Part shown: one piece after another, positions 48,286 to 59,922 of the stretch
Position numbering within the stretch: position 1 is the first letter of the stretch
How the letters are laid out: every line of letters begins with the position of its first letter
Assembly (NCBI RefSeq): GCF_021390495.1
Contig: NZ_JAJEJP010000002.1
Location: 2,914,001 to 2,978,000 of the forward strand
Length of the DNA stretch: 64,000 nucleotides
Direction: 5' to 3'
From: Paraburkholderia sp. ZP32-5
Lineage (GTDB): Bacteria; Pseudomonadota; Gammaproteobacteria; Burkholderiales; Burkholderiaceae
Notes under the pieces: model-generated
Databases searched by the model: none
What the model was told of the DNA's origin: nothing
Seen by the model: only the letters and a program-made list of their open reading frames with translations
Position numbers and translations under genes: made by a program

Positions 48286-51200
48286 TCACTTCAGGCCGAA
48301 GTCCACCCGAGTCGTCGCGCCCTTGTCCTTGATGCCGTCGGCATTCAGCTTCGGCGCGACGATAAACACGCGGCTGCTGTCGATCTTGCCGTCCAGATAC
48401 TGCTGCACGCTTTGCGCGCGCTGCTGCGCGAGCTGACGCAGGCTGGCTTCGTCGACCGGCGCGTTGGCTGCGAGCGCGCCCTTCATATCGTCATCGGGCA
48501 GCGTCTTGGTCATGCCGATGAAGTTGCGCGGCTTCTTGAAGTCGCCGGACTTGTAGGCCTTCGCCAGGTACTTGTCGTAATCCTTCTGATCGACCGTCAC
48601 GGTAGAGAGATCGACGCTCTCGCCGTTGCCCACCACGTCCTTGATCTTTTGCTGCTTGACCAGCCGGTCCACGTACTGCGTGCGCAGCGCCGGTTCGTCG
48701 ACCTTCGGATCGACGCGGCCGATCAGGTCCATGCGGATCGACGGCTTGTCCGTGAGCGCCTTCACGATCGTATCGAGCTTCTGTTTGTCGGCGTCGGTCA
48801 GCTCCGCCGAACCCGCGTCGAATTCGACATAGCCGAGTTCCTGACCGCCGCCGCCGAACGCGTTCGCGATCAGCGAGAACGGTGCGGTCACCGCCTTCTC
48901 GATCAGGTTGAGCACCGCATGCCAGATCAGGCCGCCGACGCTGAACTCGGGGTTCGACAGCGAACCCGACACCGGCAGATTCACGTCGATTTCACCGCGC
49001 GAATTTTTCAGCAGCGAGATCGCGAAACGCACCGGCAGCTTGGTCGCCGTGTCGTTGTCGACGTGATCGCCGAACGTGAGCTGATCGATGAACAGATGGT
49101 TGTTCGCGTTCAACTGGTCGTTGTCGAGCTTGTAGTGCAGATCGACGTTGAGCTTGCCCTTCGTGATCGGATAGCCCGCGTATTTCGCCGAATACGGCGT
49201 GAGGTTGGTCAGCTCGATGTCGTGCGCGGTCGCGGTCAGATCGAGCGCCGGCTTCGCGATCAGCGGATTGACGGTGCCACGGATCGTCAATGGGCCGTTG
49301 GCCGCAAGCTTCGCGGCGACGTCGACCGGCGCGGGCGTCGTCGATTCGGTGCCGAACGCACCCACGGTGCCCTGAATGTCGACGAGATTTGCCGTGTAGT
49401 TCGGCTTGATGAAGTTGTCCGTGTAGGTGACGCGGCCCTGTTGCAGCACCAGTTGCCCGAAGTGCAGCTTGACCGGGGATTGCGGTGGCGTCGCGGCGGT
49501 CGCAGCAGTCGCGGTTGCGGGCGCGGCCGGCTTGCCTGGTGCGGCAGATGCCGCAGCCGGTGCCGCCGGCGCCGCCGCTGCCGTTGCGGCAGGCGCTGAC
49601 GCGGCCACCGCTTCAGACACCGCCTGAGGCGTCAGCGGGATCGGCTTGGCGCCGCTCTTGTCGCGCGTCAGCGATTGCGTCTGGCCGCCTTCATGCGCGA
49701 CCACGTCCTTCAGGTTCAGCTTGCCCTGCGCGTCGAGCAGTACACGCCCATAGAACTTCGAGAACGTGACGCGGCCCGCGTCGACCACGGTGCCGTGTTC
49801 GTCGTAATCGGCCTTCAGGTTCGACAGCGCGAGCGAGCCCCAGCCGGCAAACGGGTCGGAGGTGGCCTTGTCGAGCATCCGCACGTCGACCAGCGCCACG
49901 TCGCCGTGATAGTTCGCCTTCAACGACTTCGCCTGCGTCACCGCAAGCTCGCCGTTCGCGTTGAGCAGCGCGCTCGCGATCACCGCGTTCAGCTTGCTGC
50001 CGAAGTACGGCTCGAAAGCCGCCGCGTCGAGCCGGTTCGCGTCGATCTTGACGGCGAGCTTCAGCGGCGTCGCGGTCACGTCGCCCTTCAGATTCAGCGT
50101 GCCTTTTTTGTTCAGCGTCGCTTGCAGATCGACCGGCAGCGGACGGCTCAGGTCGTCGCTGATCTGCTGCACCTTCAGTTGCAGCGGCGTGATGCTGAGC
50201 TTGACCGGCTGCGGCGTCGTGTTGTCGGTGAAATTGGCGGTTGCGTCCTTCAGCGTCAGCTCGCCGATCTTGTAGTGCCACGCCGGGCCTTCGGCCTGCG
50301 CTTTCTTCGCCGCATGGATCGCAGTGCGCTGCTGCGCCTCCTGGTGCGCGCCGGCCAGCGAACTCAGATTGATGCTGCCGTCCTTCAGACGCTGTGCGTC
50401 GACCGCGAGGCCGGTGGCATCGACGCTCGTCACATCGGCCGTGCGCGCCGCCACGTCCACCTGCTTGACCACGACGTTGCCCTGCGCGAGCGAGATCAGC
50501 GGCGTTTTGTCGCCGTGCGCGGCGAGCTTCAGCGACTGCAAACCAAGCTGCGTATCGGTGACCGTCAGCGCCATCGGCGACTTCGACCAGTTCGCGTCGA
50601 TAGTCGTCGTCGCGGACAGCGCGCCGTCGAGCACCTGCGCGGACGTCGCCGAGTCGAGATACGGCTGCAATTGCGGCAGCTTCAGCGATTTCAGATCGAG
50701 CTTCGCGTTCGCGGTTTTCGCCGCGAGACCGACCGTGCCGTCGGCGGCGAGCGAGCCGGCATCGTCCTTGAAACTGGTATTCAGCGTGTAGTGCGCGGGC
50801 GCCGATGCGAGCGTCGAAAAATCGGTCAGCGTGACCGCGAGATTTTGCAGACCGACGTCGACCGGATGCGACGCTGCTTCGTCGTGCACGCTCACCGTGC
50901 CGTCATTGAGTGCGAAACGTTTGATCGCGAGGTCCAATGGCGGCGCGGCTTTTTCCGCGCCGGCGGTGGCGGTGGTGGCGGCTTTGGCGTTGGTATCCGC
51001 TTCGGCTTTCGCAGCCGATGCCGCGGCCGGCGCGCTTGCCGCGCTCGCCTCGGCAGTGGTGGATGCCGATGCCGATGCCGTTTCAGCCTTAGCCGACCCG
51101 GCCGGCGCCGACGCGAACATCTTCTCGACACTCAACACGCCATCCTTGTCGCGCGCGAGGCTCGCGCTCGGCGCATCGATGCGAATGTCGTCGAAGTGAT

Positions 51201-52176
51201 AGAGGCTCTTCAGCGGCTCGAGCGACGCCGCCGCCACGTGCACCGCGCGCGCCGCGAAGAACGGCGCCTTGCCCTGATCCTGCACGTCGACATCGTTCAG
51301 ATCGACGGTGCCCGCGACGCGCAGCGACGGCGTGTCGTTCGACACCACGAAATTGAGCTTCAGATCGGTGGACAGCTTGCCCGACTGCACGACCACCGGC
51401 AGCTTCGTCGGCACATAGGAAACCAGCTTCGGCACGTCGAGCGCGTCGAAACGCAGCGACACTTCCGATTCGCGCGACGCCGCGAACGGCTTGGTCTTGC
51501 CGTCGATCGCGAGTTGACTATTGCCGTCGATGCGCGCGCGCAGCAGCGGCTCGACGAAGATATCGGTTTTCGACGGCAGCGTCGCGATGAACGGAATACC
51601 GAGCTTCCATTGATCGATCACGTGGCTCGTGCCGAGCAGCCGGTCGTCGAACGTGATCTGGCCGTTCTCGACACGAATATTGGAGACGGAAAACTGCGTC
51701 GGCTTGCTATTGGGTTTGGCCGGCTGGTTCGCGAACTTCTCGACCAGATCGGTGAAATTGAAGTGCTGCGCGTCGTAGCGAACGATATGGAAACGCGGCG
51801 AATCGACCTGCACTTCATCGACGATCGGCGCGCCGCGAAACAGTGAACTCCACGACGGTTGAACGATGAGCCGCGAAATATCGACGAAGTCGCCCGCGCC
51901 GCCGCGCTCGCCGATATGCACGTTATCGGCTTCGAATCTGAGCGTGTAGGGATTGAGCGCGATGCGGCCGATCGATGCCGGGCGGTCGAGCTGCTTGCTT
52001 AACTGCTGGCTCGCGATATGGCGAATCAGCGGCGGCGCCGCGAAAAAGCCGAGCAGGCCGAACACGACGACGAGGATCAGCAGGCTTATCAGGACACGAC
52101 GGGTACGACGCGACTGCGCGACTTCGCGCACAGTCTGCATGGAGGAGGCTAACGATGCTTTATTAAGGCTTGCCAT
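48286..52176 (-). CDS. AsmA-like/DUF748 large envelope protein
   Basis: A 1296-residue protein anchored by one N-terminal helix (VLISLLILVVVFGLLGFFAA). It then has the AsmA/DUF748 start PPLIRHIASQQLSKQLDRPASIGRIALNPYTLRFEADNVHI. Repeated beta-rich segments follow, interrupted by two Ala/Pro/Ser low-complexity linkers (about residues 365-425 and 870-935). The C-terminus (YVEFDAGSAELTDADKQKLD onward) shows a weak OmpA-like pattern. AsmA-class proteins act between inner and outer membranes, probably in lipid transport or membrane assembly. The ATG at 52176 is preferred to an upstream TTG. It converges on the MocR-type gene with a 13-bp gap. Confidence 0.88.
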   Translation of the reverse strand: MASLNKASLASSMQTVREVAQSRRTRRVLISLLILVVVFGLLGFFAAPPLIRHIASQQLSKQLDRPASIGRIALNPYTLRFEADNVHIGERGGAGDFVDISRLIVQPSWSSLFRGAPIVDEVQVDSPRFHIVRYDAQHFNFTDLVEKFANQPAKPNSKPTQFSVSNIRVENGQITFDDRLLGTSHVIDQWKLGIPFIATLPSKTDIFVEPLLRARIDGNSQLAIDGKTKPFAASRESEVSLRFDALDVPKLVSYVPTKLPVVVQSGKLSTDLKLNFVVSNDTPSLRVAGTVDLNDVDVQDQGKAPFFAARAVHVAAASLEPLKSLYHFDDIRIDAPSASLARDKDGVLSVEKMFASAPAGSAKAETASASASTTAEASAASAPAAASAAKAEADTNAKAATTATAGAEKAAPPLDLAIKRFALNDGTVSVHDEAASHPVDVGLQNLAVTLTDFSTLASAPAHYTLNTSFKDDAGSLAADGTVGLAAKTANAKLDLKSLKLPQLQPYLDSATSAQVLDGALSATTTIDANWSKSPMALTVTDTQLGLQSLKLAAHGDKTPLISLAQGNVVVKQVDVAARTADVTSVDATGLAVDAQRLKDGSINLSSLAGAHQEAQQRTAIHAAKKAQAEGPAWHYKIGELTLKDATANFTDNTTPQPVKLSITPLQLKVQQISDDLSRPLPVDLQATLNKKGTLNLKGDVTATPLKLAVKIDANRLDAAAFEPYFGSKLNAVIASALLNANGELAVTQAKSLKANYHGDVALVDVRMLDKATSDPFAGWGSLALSNLKADYDEHGTVVDAGRVTFSKFYGRVLLDAQGKLNLKDVVAHEGGQTQSLTRDKSGAKPIPLTPQAVSEAVAASAPAATAAAAPAAPAAASAAPGKPAAPATATAATAATPPQSPVKLHFGQLVLQQGRVTYTDNFIKPNYTANLVDIQGTVGAFGTESTTPAPVDVAAKLAANGPLTIRGTVNPLIAKPALDLTATAHDIELTNLTPYSAKYAGYPITKGKLNVDLHYKLDNDQLNANNHLFIDQLTFGDHVDNDTATKLPVRFAISLLKNSRGEIDVNLPVSGSLSNPEFSVGGLIWHAVLNLIEKAVTAPFSLIANAFGGGGQELGYVEFDAGSAELTDADKQKLDTIVKALTDKPSIRMDLIGRVDPKVDEPALRTQYVDRLVKQQKIKDVVGNGESVDLSTVTVDQKDYDKYLAKAYKSGDFKKPRNFIGMTKTLPDDDMKGALAANAPVDEASLRQLAQQRAQSVQQYLDGKIDSSRVFIVAPKLNADGIKDKGATTRVDFGLK

Positions 52177-52503
52177 GCTCGATGTGGATGAATGCGGCGG
52201 CAAGCCCGCCGCGAAGAACGTGAATCCCGCAAGCGGCAGTATAAGTCGCGAATCAGTTACGAAACAGTAATGTCAGGCAAGCCTTGAAGATCCGCGCTGC
52301 CGATCCAGCGCATTTTCAGCGTGCTTTTGCATCGCGGCGCAACGGCGCACAGGCGTCGAGCAACGCATCGGACGCGCGCCCGCGTGTTCTCGCAGACGCG
52401 CTTTCGCCGATGCGTTCGGTTCGCTTTTTTTGTTAGCGTTTGTTAATGGCGCGAATGGCGCGCGCGTTGCACGCGCGCCGCATCGAATTGCCGTACGCCG
52501 GCG
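52177..52503. other. Intergenic stretch, nothing recognised
   Basis: Between the DUF1254 lipoprotein gene and the AsmA-like gene, both on the minus strand. It probably holds the AsmA-like promoter. No clear hairpin, palindrome or ORF with coding character was found. Confidence 0.5.
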
Positions 52504-53913
52504 CTACTGCCGCACGACCGCCGGCGGCTGCCAACTGCCGTCGGTGGCTTGCGGCTTCGGCGCATACAACCGCAGCACCAGTTGCATGTCGGCGCGCGGC
52601 GCCGGCAGCCAGTTGCCGGTTTTGCTGCGCGTCGACGACACGACCACGTCGAGCGAGCCGTCGCGATTGCGGCGCGCGCCGTAGCGATCGCCGACCGCAA
52701 GCCGCGCCGGCGTGCTTTCGATCAACGCGCCATCCGTCGTGTACGCGGTGATCGACCAGAAGCCGCGCACCGGCGGCAACTGATTCGCCGCGAAGTGGAT
52801 CACGTAGCGGTTCGCGCCGTTCAGCGCATTGCCGTCGCTGTCCTGCGTGACGACCGCGCGAACCTCATCGTCCTTCGTCCCGATGCCCGGTTGCGTGCTC
52901 GCCGCATACGCGCGCAGCGCATAGTCGGGACCGTAGTTGCCGACGCCATCGCCGAACCAGTTCCAGCCGTTCGCGCTCAGCACGTTGGTTGGCGGCGTGC
53001 CGACGCGCTCGCGGCCGTCGGCGAGACCCGCCGCGAGCGCTTGCGGCTCCTTCGGCAGCTTGACCGGATTGCCCGGCGTGACGCCGAGGTCGGACAGGAA
53101 TTTCAGCGCATGCGGGTCGGCCGGCGTCGGCGGACTGTCAGGCAGCGCATCGGCGAGACGGCCGAAAAAGCCGCTCGCGTCGAGCGCGGCGACCTGCTGG
53201 GCCGGCGTGCCGTTCGCACCTGCAGTCGCGTTTGCATTGCTACGCGGCGGCACGGCCGGCGCCGCGTCGCCCTCGTAGATGCTCAGCGGGGCGAGCCGGA
53301 TAGCGCGTTGCAGTTTGCGGACCGCGGTCAGATCGCGCGCGGCGTTCGACTGGATCCGCACGCTCACCCATGCGTTGCGAGTCGGCACGTCGACACGTTT
53401 CACGCCCTTCGGCAAGTCACCCTGCCAGCCGGGTCCGACGAACGCGATCGTCTGCGCGCGCAAACCTTTCGCGCCGGTCGCGAACTGCGGACCCGTCGAC
53501 CACACGACGTTGGTCCACATATCGAGCACGCGGGCGTCGACATAGCGGCCATGCGAATCGGGCAGCGACAGGATCACCGGTTCGTCGCCGACGTCGAGCC
53601 AGCCGGTCGAGTCGAGCGTATCGACGCTCGGCTGCGGCGGGTTGGTCGCGCCGATCGGCGGCAGCGCCTGCGCATGATGCAGCGTGTTGAACGGAGCCTG
53701 ACCCGGGTCCGTGCCGACCGCCGCGTCGCGCGCGGTGCTCATCAGCACGAGCGGATAGCCGAATACATAGGAATCGGCGACTTCATCCTTGATCCAGCCG
53801 GTACTTTGTTGTGCCACGTATGGCGTCGACGCGCAGCCTGCCAGAACTGCGAGACCCGCGAACGACACGCAGGGCCGATAAAACGAAAAGAGCGCTTGGC
53901 GATTTTTTATCAT
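52504..53913 (-). CDS. DUF1254/DUF1214 domain lipoprotein
   Basis: A 469-residue protein with a lipoprotein signal peptide; the lipobox is LAVLAGCASTP, so Cys about 27 would be lipidated. The DUF1254 region has ADSYVFGYPLVLMSTARDAA, PFNTLHHAQALPP and LDSTGWLDVGDEPVILSLPD. The C-terminal DUF1214 region has PDYALRAYAAS and RGFWSITAYTTDGALIES. Such proteins are common, exported and of unknown function. There is an Ala/Gly-rich insert near 225-245. It is a single gene, divergent from the PaiB-like gene. Confidence 0.88.
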   Translation of the reverse strand: MIKNRQALFSFYRPCVSFAGLAVLAGCASTPYVAQQSTGWIKDEVADSYVFGYPLVLMSTARDAAVGTDPGQAPFNTLHHAQALPPIGATNPPQPSVDTLDSTGWLDVGDEPVILSLPDSHGRYVDARVLDMWTNVVWSTGPQFATGAKGLRAQTIAFVGPGWQGDLPKGVKRVDVPTRNAWVSVRIQSNAARDLTAVRKLQRAIRLAPLSIYEGDAAPAVPPRSNANATAGANGTPAQQVAALDASGFFGRLADALPDSPPTPADPHALKFLSDLGVTPGNPVKLPKEPQALAAGLADGRERVGTPPTNVLSANGWNWFGDGVGNYGPDYALRAYAASTQPGIGTKDDEVRAVVTQDSDGNALNGANRYVIHFAANQLPPVRGFWSITAYTTDGALIESTPARLAVGDRYGARRNRDGSLDVVVSSTRSKTGNWLPAPRADMQLVLRLYAPKPQATDGSWQPPAVVRQ

Positions 53914-54231
53914 TCTTCAGAGTGCGGAGCGTGCAGTCCTATAAGAGATGCCGGTGCGCAACGCCAGGGCAAATGCGAGGCCTCCCGAAGCCCTGCGCTG
54001 CCATTCCGCGGATTGCGATTCCGACAACATCGCGTTGTATCGTATCCTTGCTAACCAGGCAAGCACAAAGCAAGGATTTACGCCGGTTAGCGCGCACCGG
54101 GTTCACAAACGTCACAAACAGCGTGCTTGCCCTATCCACTTCGGCGGCTCGCGCGCGAGTACGCCATCGTTCACAAACGATTCTTTTCAATTCGCCCACA
54201 CTCTTTCGTCGACCGTATCGGGAGCGCTTCA
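53914..54231. promoter_or_regulatory. Divergent intergenic region, nothing specific recognised
   Basis: Separates the DUF1254 lipoprotein gene (minus) from the PaiB-like gene (plus). ATTGCGATTCCGACAACATCG and the AT-richer part near 54100-54200 may carry promoters, but no good -35/-10 pair was identified. Confidence 0.35.
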
Positions 54232-54906
54232 ATGTATATGCCCACCCATTTCGAAGAGAATCGTCCAGAGGTTCTCCACCGCCTGATCGCCGAGCAGCCG
54301 TTCGGCGCGCTGATTACCCACGGTCCGAATGGACTCGATGCAAATCATGTGCCGTTCGAAGCGCAGCTCGTCGATGCCCAGGGCGACGCGGCGGCCGCCG
54401 GCGATGAATCGGCGCGCCTCGTGCTGCGCGCGCACGTCGCCCGCGCCAATCCGGTCTGGCGGGAAGCCGCGACGCATCCCGACGCGCTGGTGATCTTCCA
54501 GGGACCGGCCGCCTACATTTCGCCGACCTGGTATCCGAGCAAGCACGAAACCCACATGCAGGTGCCGACCTATAACTATATGGTCGTGCATGCACATGGC
54601 AGGATTGTGGTGCACGACGATGAAACGTTCCTGCGCGGGCTCGTCGCACGACTCACTCGCAAGATGGAAGCCGGTGAACCGGTGCCATGGAAGATGGGCG
54701 ACGCGCCCGCCGACTTCATCTCGCAGATGCTCGGCGCGATCGTCGGTATCGAGATCGAGGTGACGCGGCTCGTCGGTAAATGGAAGCTCGGGCAGAACAA
54801 GGAAGCCGCCGACCGGCGCGGCGCGGCCGACACGCTGCTGGCGCGTGAAGGCGATCAGCAGCAGGCTGTCGGGCAGGCAATGCTGGATGCGCCGCTGGCG
54901 TTTTGA
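54232..54906 (+). CDS. FMN-binding negative transcriptional regulator family protein (PaiB-like)
   Basis: A 224-residue split-barrel flavoprotein. The start MYMPTHFEENRPEVLHRLIA and blocks PFGALITHGPNGLDANHVPF, LRAHVARANPVWREA, IFQGPAAYISPTWYPSKHET and VPTYNYMVVHAHGRI are diagnostic of the PaiB family. PaiB was described as a repressor affecting sporulation and protease genes in Bacillus; in Proteobacteria the role is unknown. GGGAG is 7 nt before the ATG at 54232, chosen over the upstream open frame. Confidence 0.92.
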   Translation: MYMPTHFEENRPEVLHRLIAEQPFGALITHGPNGLDANHVPFEAQLVDAQGDAAAAGDESARLVLRAHVARANPVWREAATHPDALVIFQGPAAYISPTWYPSKHETHMQVPTYNYMVVHAHGRIVVHDDETFLRGLVARLTRKMEAGEPVPWKMGDAPADFISQMLGAIVGIEIEVTRLVGKWKLGQNKEAADRRGAADTLLAREGDQQQAVGQAMLDAPLAF

Positions 54907-54994
54907 GGCTGGGGTTTTCAGGCTCGGCTTTCAGGCCGGGTTTTCAGGCGGGAGGCCCTCGGGATGCTTGATGCGGCGGCCGCGTAATCCGTCC

Positions 54995-55025
54995 TTGACC
55001 TTCCCATCATGGGAAGGTCAATACT
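54995..55025 (+). promoter_or_regulatory. CueR/MerR-type copper-responsive promoter of the P-type ATPase
   Basis: TTGACC (54995-55000) and AATACT (55020-55025) are 19 bp apart, the over-long spacer typical of MerR-family promoters. The spacer carries a perfect dyad, GACCTTCCC (54997-55005) and GGGAAGGTC (55011-55019), with a 5-bp centre. This matches the CueR operator form. A MerR-type gene is not in the window. Confidence 0.9.
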
Positions 55026-55068
55026 GGATTTACGGTGCGGCCCCATGCCGCGATGAGCCTTGCCTACC

Positions 55069-57705
<2,637 letters not shown>

Positions 57706-57732
57706 GTGCGGCCGGCGGTTTGAACGGCGCGC

Positions 57733-57764
57733 ATGCGGCGAACTCGGCGAACTCGGCGAACTCG
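57733..57764. repeat. Short tandem repeat of CGGCGAACT after copA
   Basis: Three consecutive copies of the 9-mer CGGCGAACT, the last followed by CGTGGAG, lie between copA and the flavin reductase gene, outside any convincing ORF. Boundaries are approximate. Confidence 0.6.
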
Positions 57765-57820
57765 TGGAGCATATTGAGCACGTGAACCGCCGCTTGCAGA
57801 CGAGTTCGCCGACGAAACGC

Positions 57821-58432
57821 TTACGCCTTCGGCCGGAACATCTGGAACATCTCGCCGATCTGCGCGTAGTCGGCGCGATAACCGGCGCGCATGATCGGCT
57901 GCGCGGCCTGGGTGTCGAACAGGCCGTCCTTCAGATACGCCTCGTCGATATGCACGCCGACCACCTGGCCGAGCGACAGATAGTTGTCCATCGGCTTGCC
58001 GTCGACGTCGTGCAGACGCACGATCTGCAGCAGCTTGCATTCGAGCGCGGCCGGCGATTCGGCCACGTGCGGCACCGCGACGTTGCGGCCAGGCGCGGGC
58101 GTCAGTCCGGCCAGTTCGAATTCGTCGACGTGCGGTGCAACGGGCGCCGACGAGCGGTTCATCTGCTCGGCGAGCGGCCGGCTCGCGAGATTCCACACGA
58201 ATTCGCCGGTCGCTTCGATGTTGGCGAGGCTGTCCTTGCGGCCCTCGCTCGAAAAACCGATGATCGGCGGAAACGTCGCGAACGCGCCGAAGAAGCTATA
58301 GGGCGCGAGATTGAGCGTGCCTTGCGCGTCGCGCGACGAAATCCAGCCGATCAGCCGCGGCGCGACGATCGCTTTGAACGGATCGTGCGGCAGACCGTGA
58401 CCGGCGATGGGATCGTAGAAGTAATGAGACAT
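57821..58432 (-). CDS. Flavin reductase-like FMN-binding family protein
   Basis: A 203-residue protein starting MSHYFYDPIAGHGLPHDPFK. The FMN-binding split-barrel signatures are VAPRLIGWISSRDAQGTLNL, APYSFFGAFATFPPIIGFSS and DSLANIEATGEFVWNLASR. This matches the flavoredoxin/DIM6-NTAB family. The partner oxygenase or substrate is unknown and no monooxygenase is adjacent. It converges with copA. Confidence 0.9.
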   Translation of the reverse strand: MSHYFYDPIAGHGLPHDPFKAIVAPRLIGWISSRDAQGTLNLAPYSFFGAFATFPPIIGFSSEGRKDSLANIEATGEFVWNLASRPLAEQMNRSSAPVAPHVDEFELAGLTPAPGRNVAVPHVAESPAALECKLLQIVRLHDVDGKPMDNYLSLGQVVGVHIDEAYLKDGLFDTQAAQPIMRAGYRADYAQIGEMFQMFRPKA

Positions 58433-58526
58433 GACGTGGCGTTCTGGTGGAAGGGAAAGCTCCAGAGCATAGCGCAGCGTCGGCTCAGCGGCGCTTGCAC
58501 GCGCGAAAGCCGCGCGCCAAACGTCA

Positions 58527-58563
58527 CGAAGCCGGTCTTTCCGCGAGGGAAAGACCGGCTTCG
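58527..58563. terminator. 16-bp perfect hairpin between the His-rich protein gene and the flavin reductase gene
   Basis: CGAAGCCGGTCTTTCC (58527-58542) and GGAAAGACCGGCTTCG (58548-58563), 5-nt loop. On the minus strand it lies 40 bp after the stop of the His-rich gene. The U-tract is poor, but the stem is very stable. Confidence 0.7.
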
Positions 58564-58602
58564 TCGACTCGCGCCGCTCTGCGCGGCGCCGTCACGCCCG
58601 CA

Positions 58603-58908
58603 TTAGCCGTGGTCGTGATGCGGCTCGCGATGGTCGTCGTGGTGGTGCGGATCGTAGTCGTGCGGATGACGATGCATCCAGTCGTCATGCGCCCAATAGC
58701 GATGACCGTCCCAGTAACGATCGCCGTGCCAGCCGATGCTGACCGACAAACCTACCGGCATCATGTGCGGCTGACCGTACACGACCGGCGCCGGGCCGTT
58801 TTCGATGATGACCCGCTCCTGGGCCATTGCGCTGCCGGCCGCGAGCAATGCGCCGCCAGCGAGCAGAGTTGCGATAACCGAGCGCGATGCCTTGCTAAAG
58901 GTTTTCAT
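58603..58908 (-). CDS. Small secreted His/Asp-rich protein
   Basis: A 101-residue protein with signal peptide (SVIATLLAGGALLAAGSAMA, cleavage before QERVIIENG). The mature part has VIIENGPAPVVYGQPHMMPV and a Trp/Tyr/His-rich tail, with RYWAHDDWMHRHPHDY and HHHDDHREPHHDHG at the end. Such a tail could bind Cu, Ni or Zn in the periplasm; that is inference from composition and from lying two genes from copA. GGGAGG sits 6 nt before the ATG, and a strong hairpin follows, so it is a real single-gene unit. Confidence 0.8.
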   Translation of the reverse strand: MKTFSKASRSVIATLLAGGALLAAGSAMAQERVIIENGPAPVVYGQPHMMPVGLSVSIGWHGDRYWDGHRYWAHDDWMHRHPHDYDPHHHDDHREPHHDHG

Positions 58909-59402
58909 GGTGAACCTCCCGTCAAAGTTTTATTCCAGGCAGCGTCCGTGGTCGTTCGAGCTTCGCGATTCGATCCGTTCGATTCGCCGACGGCCCGAAC
59001 CAGACGCCGTACGCTTGAGAGCCACTTTAGCGGCCCGAAACTGGTGAAGACGTGAAGACTTGTAAGCGAGGATTTCATAGATGGGGACGGATGATGAAGC
59101 CCCGTTTTCGCTTTCGCGCCCCATTCTCCAAGCCTTGCAGCGGGAGATAGCCATGCGGCATCCCGTGCCGGAATGAAAGACCCGTTACATTCATTTCGGC
59201 TACGAAATATTTGGCAAGGACGATGCATCATCGATGTCAGCAGATCGTAAGCGTGGCGCGGCGGAGCGCGATTTCGCCTCGCATTGGCGACGCAAAAACA
59301 AAAGCCGCGATTCGCGTTTGCGAATAGCGGCTTTGATAGACATGCGCACCCGAAGTGCGCACCCCAGCGCGGTGTTTCGCGCCAGAGATGGTGAAGCTGG
59401 TC
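58909..59402. other. Intergenic stretch with a terminator, no gene seen
   Basis: Between the His-rich gene and the DUF3563-like gene, both on the minus strand. It holds the terminator of the latter (59293-59334) and presumably the promoter of the former. Frames inside lack coding character. Confidence 0.5.
59293..59334 (-). terminator. Rho-independent terminator of the DUF3563-like gene
   Basis: On the minus strand AAAGCCGCTATTCGC pairs with GCGAATCGCGGCTTT (plus coordinates 59320-59334 and 59301-59315) with one mismatch and a 4-nt loop, then TGTTTTTGCG. It lies 68 bp after the stop of the small gene at 59403. Confidence 0.85.
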
Positions 59403-59561
59403 TTAGTCGGACAGCTTGATGCCAAACAGCGTGGCTTGCGCGCGGCGCATACGATCTGCTTCGCGGCTACGCGCTGCATACGAATAGTCCGAATCCAGCG
59501 GCAGATGGGGCGACGCAAACAGGTCGCTGACCTTTTGAAACAGGGCAAAGATGTAGCTCAT
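59403..59561 (-). CDS. Small DUF3563-like protein (52 residues)
   Basis: MSYIFALFQKVSDLFASPHL, then DSDYSYAARSREADRMRRAQ and a short tail ending GIKLSD. The pattern of an N-terminal amphipathic helix, a D-x-Y-x-A-x-x stretch and an E/D-x-x-R-M-R end recalls DUF3563 small proteins of beta- and gamma-proteobacteria; the match is moderate. AGGAG is 5 nt before the ATG. It has its own consensus -10, flanking repeats and terminator, strong support for a real gene despite its size. Function unknown; small proteins of this kind are often stress-related. Confidence 0.75.
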   Translation of the reverse strand: MSYIFALFQKVSDLFASPHLPLDSDYSYAARSREADRMRRAQATLFGIKLSD

Positions 59562-59922
59562 GGCGACTCCTGGTTGGTGACTGCATTACTAGGGTTTTCC
59601 CTTGGTTGTGATTATAAGGGTTTTCCCTAGCGAATAGCTAGTGCAGTGCAGCAATTTTTCAAATTTGGCGGGGCGCCACGGCTGACAGGGTCGTGATGCG
59701 TTGCATCATGATTACGTCCCCGATTTAACAATCAGGGGCCATGTGGGCGGGTGGGAAGTCGTTGCGGGTCGTTGCATTGCGCGCCGGTTGGCGCGCAGTG
59801 CTTACGCGAAGGGATGACAACCCAAGACATTCGGGCTGTGCCATGCGGGGAAGTGTCCTCAAATGCGGCCCGGCGCGACGTGCCAGCGAGCGCGCCTGCG
59901 CGCCCGCACCGCGAGATAGCCG
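59562..59922. other. Intergenic stretch carrying the DUF3563-like gene promoter
   Basis: Besides the promoter at 59591-59628 it shows ATGCGTTGCATCATGAT near 59696-59712 (a partial dyad, ATGATGCAACGCAT on the other strand) and AT-rich TTTTTCAAATTTGG. No gene was identified. Confidence 0.5.
59591..59628 (-). promoter_or_regulatory. Promoter flanked by two 12-bp AGGGAAAACCCT repeats
   Basis: On the minus strand two copies of AGGGAAAACCCT (plus coordinates 59617-59628 and 59591-59602), 26 bp apart, enclose a perfect TATAAT. Each is a near-palindrome. Transcription would read into the small gene starting at 59561. Sites on both sides of the -10 suggest a repressor or a looping regulator. Confidence 0.75.

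Noticed and set aside
49675..51846. 723-codon plus-strand ORF inside the AsmA-like gene
   Set aside because: Shadow frame with extreme Arg content; the AsmA/DUF748 frame has signal anchor and family motifs.
57733..57820. Tandem CGGCGAACT units as a CRISPR or regulatory array
   Set aside because: Only three contiguous 9-bp units without spacers; simple slippage repeat.
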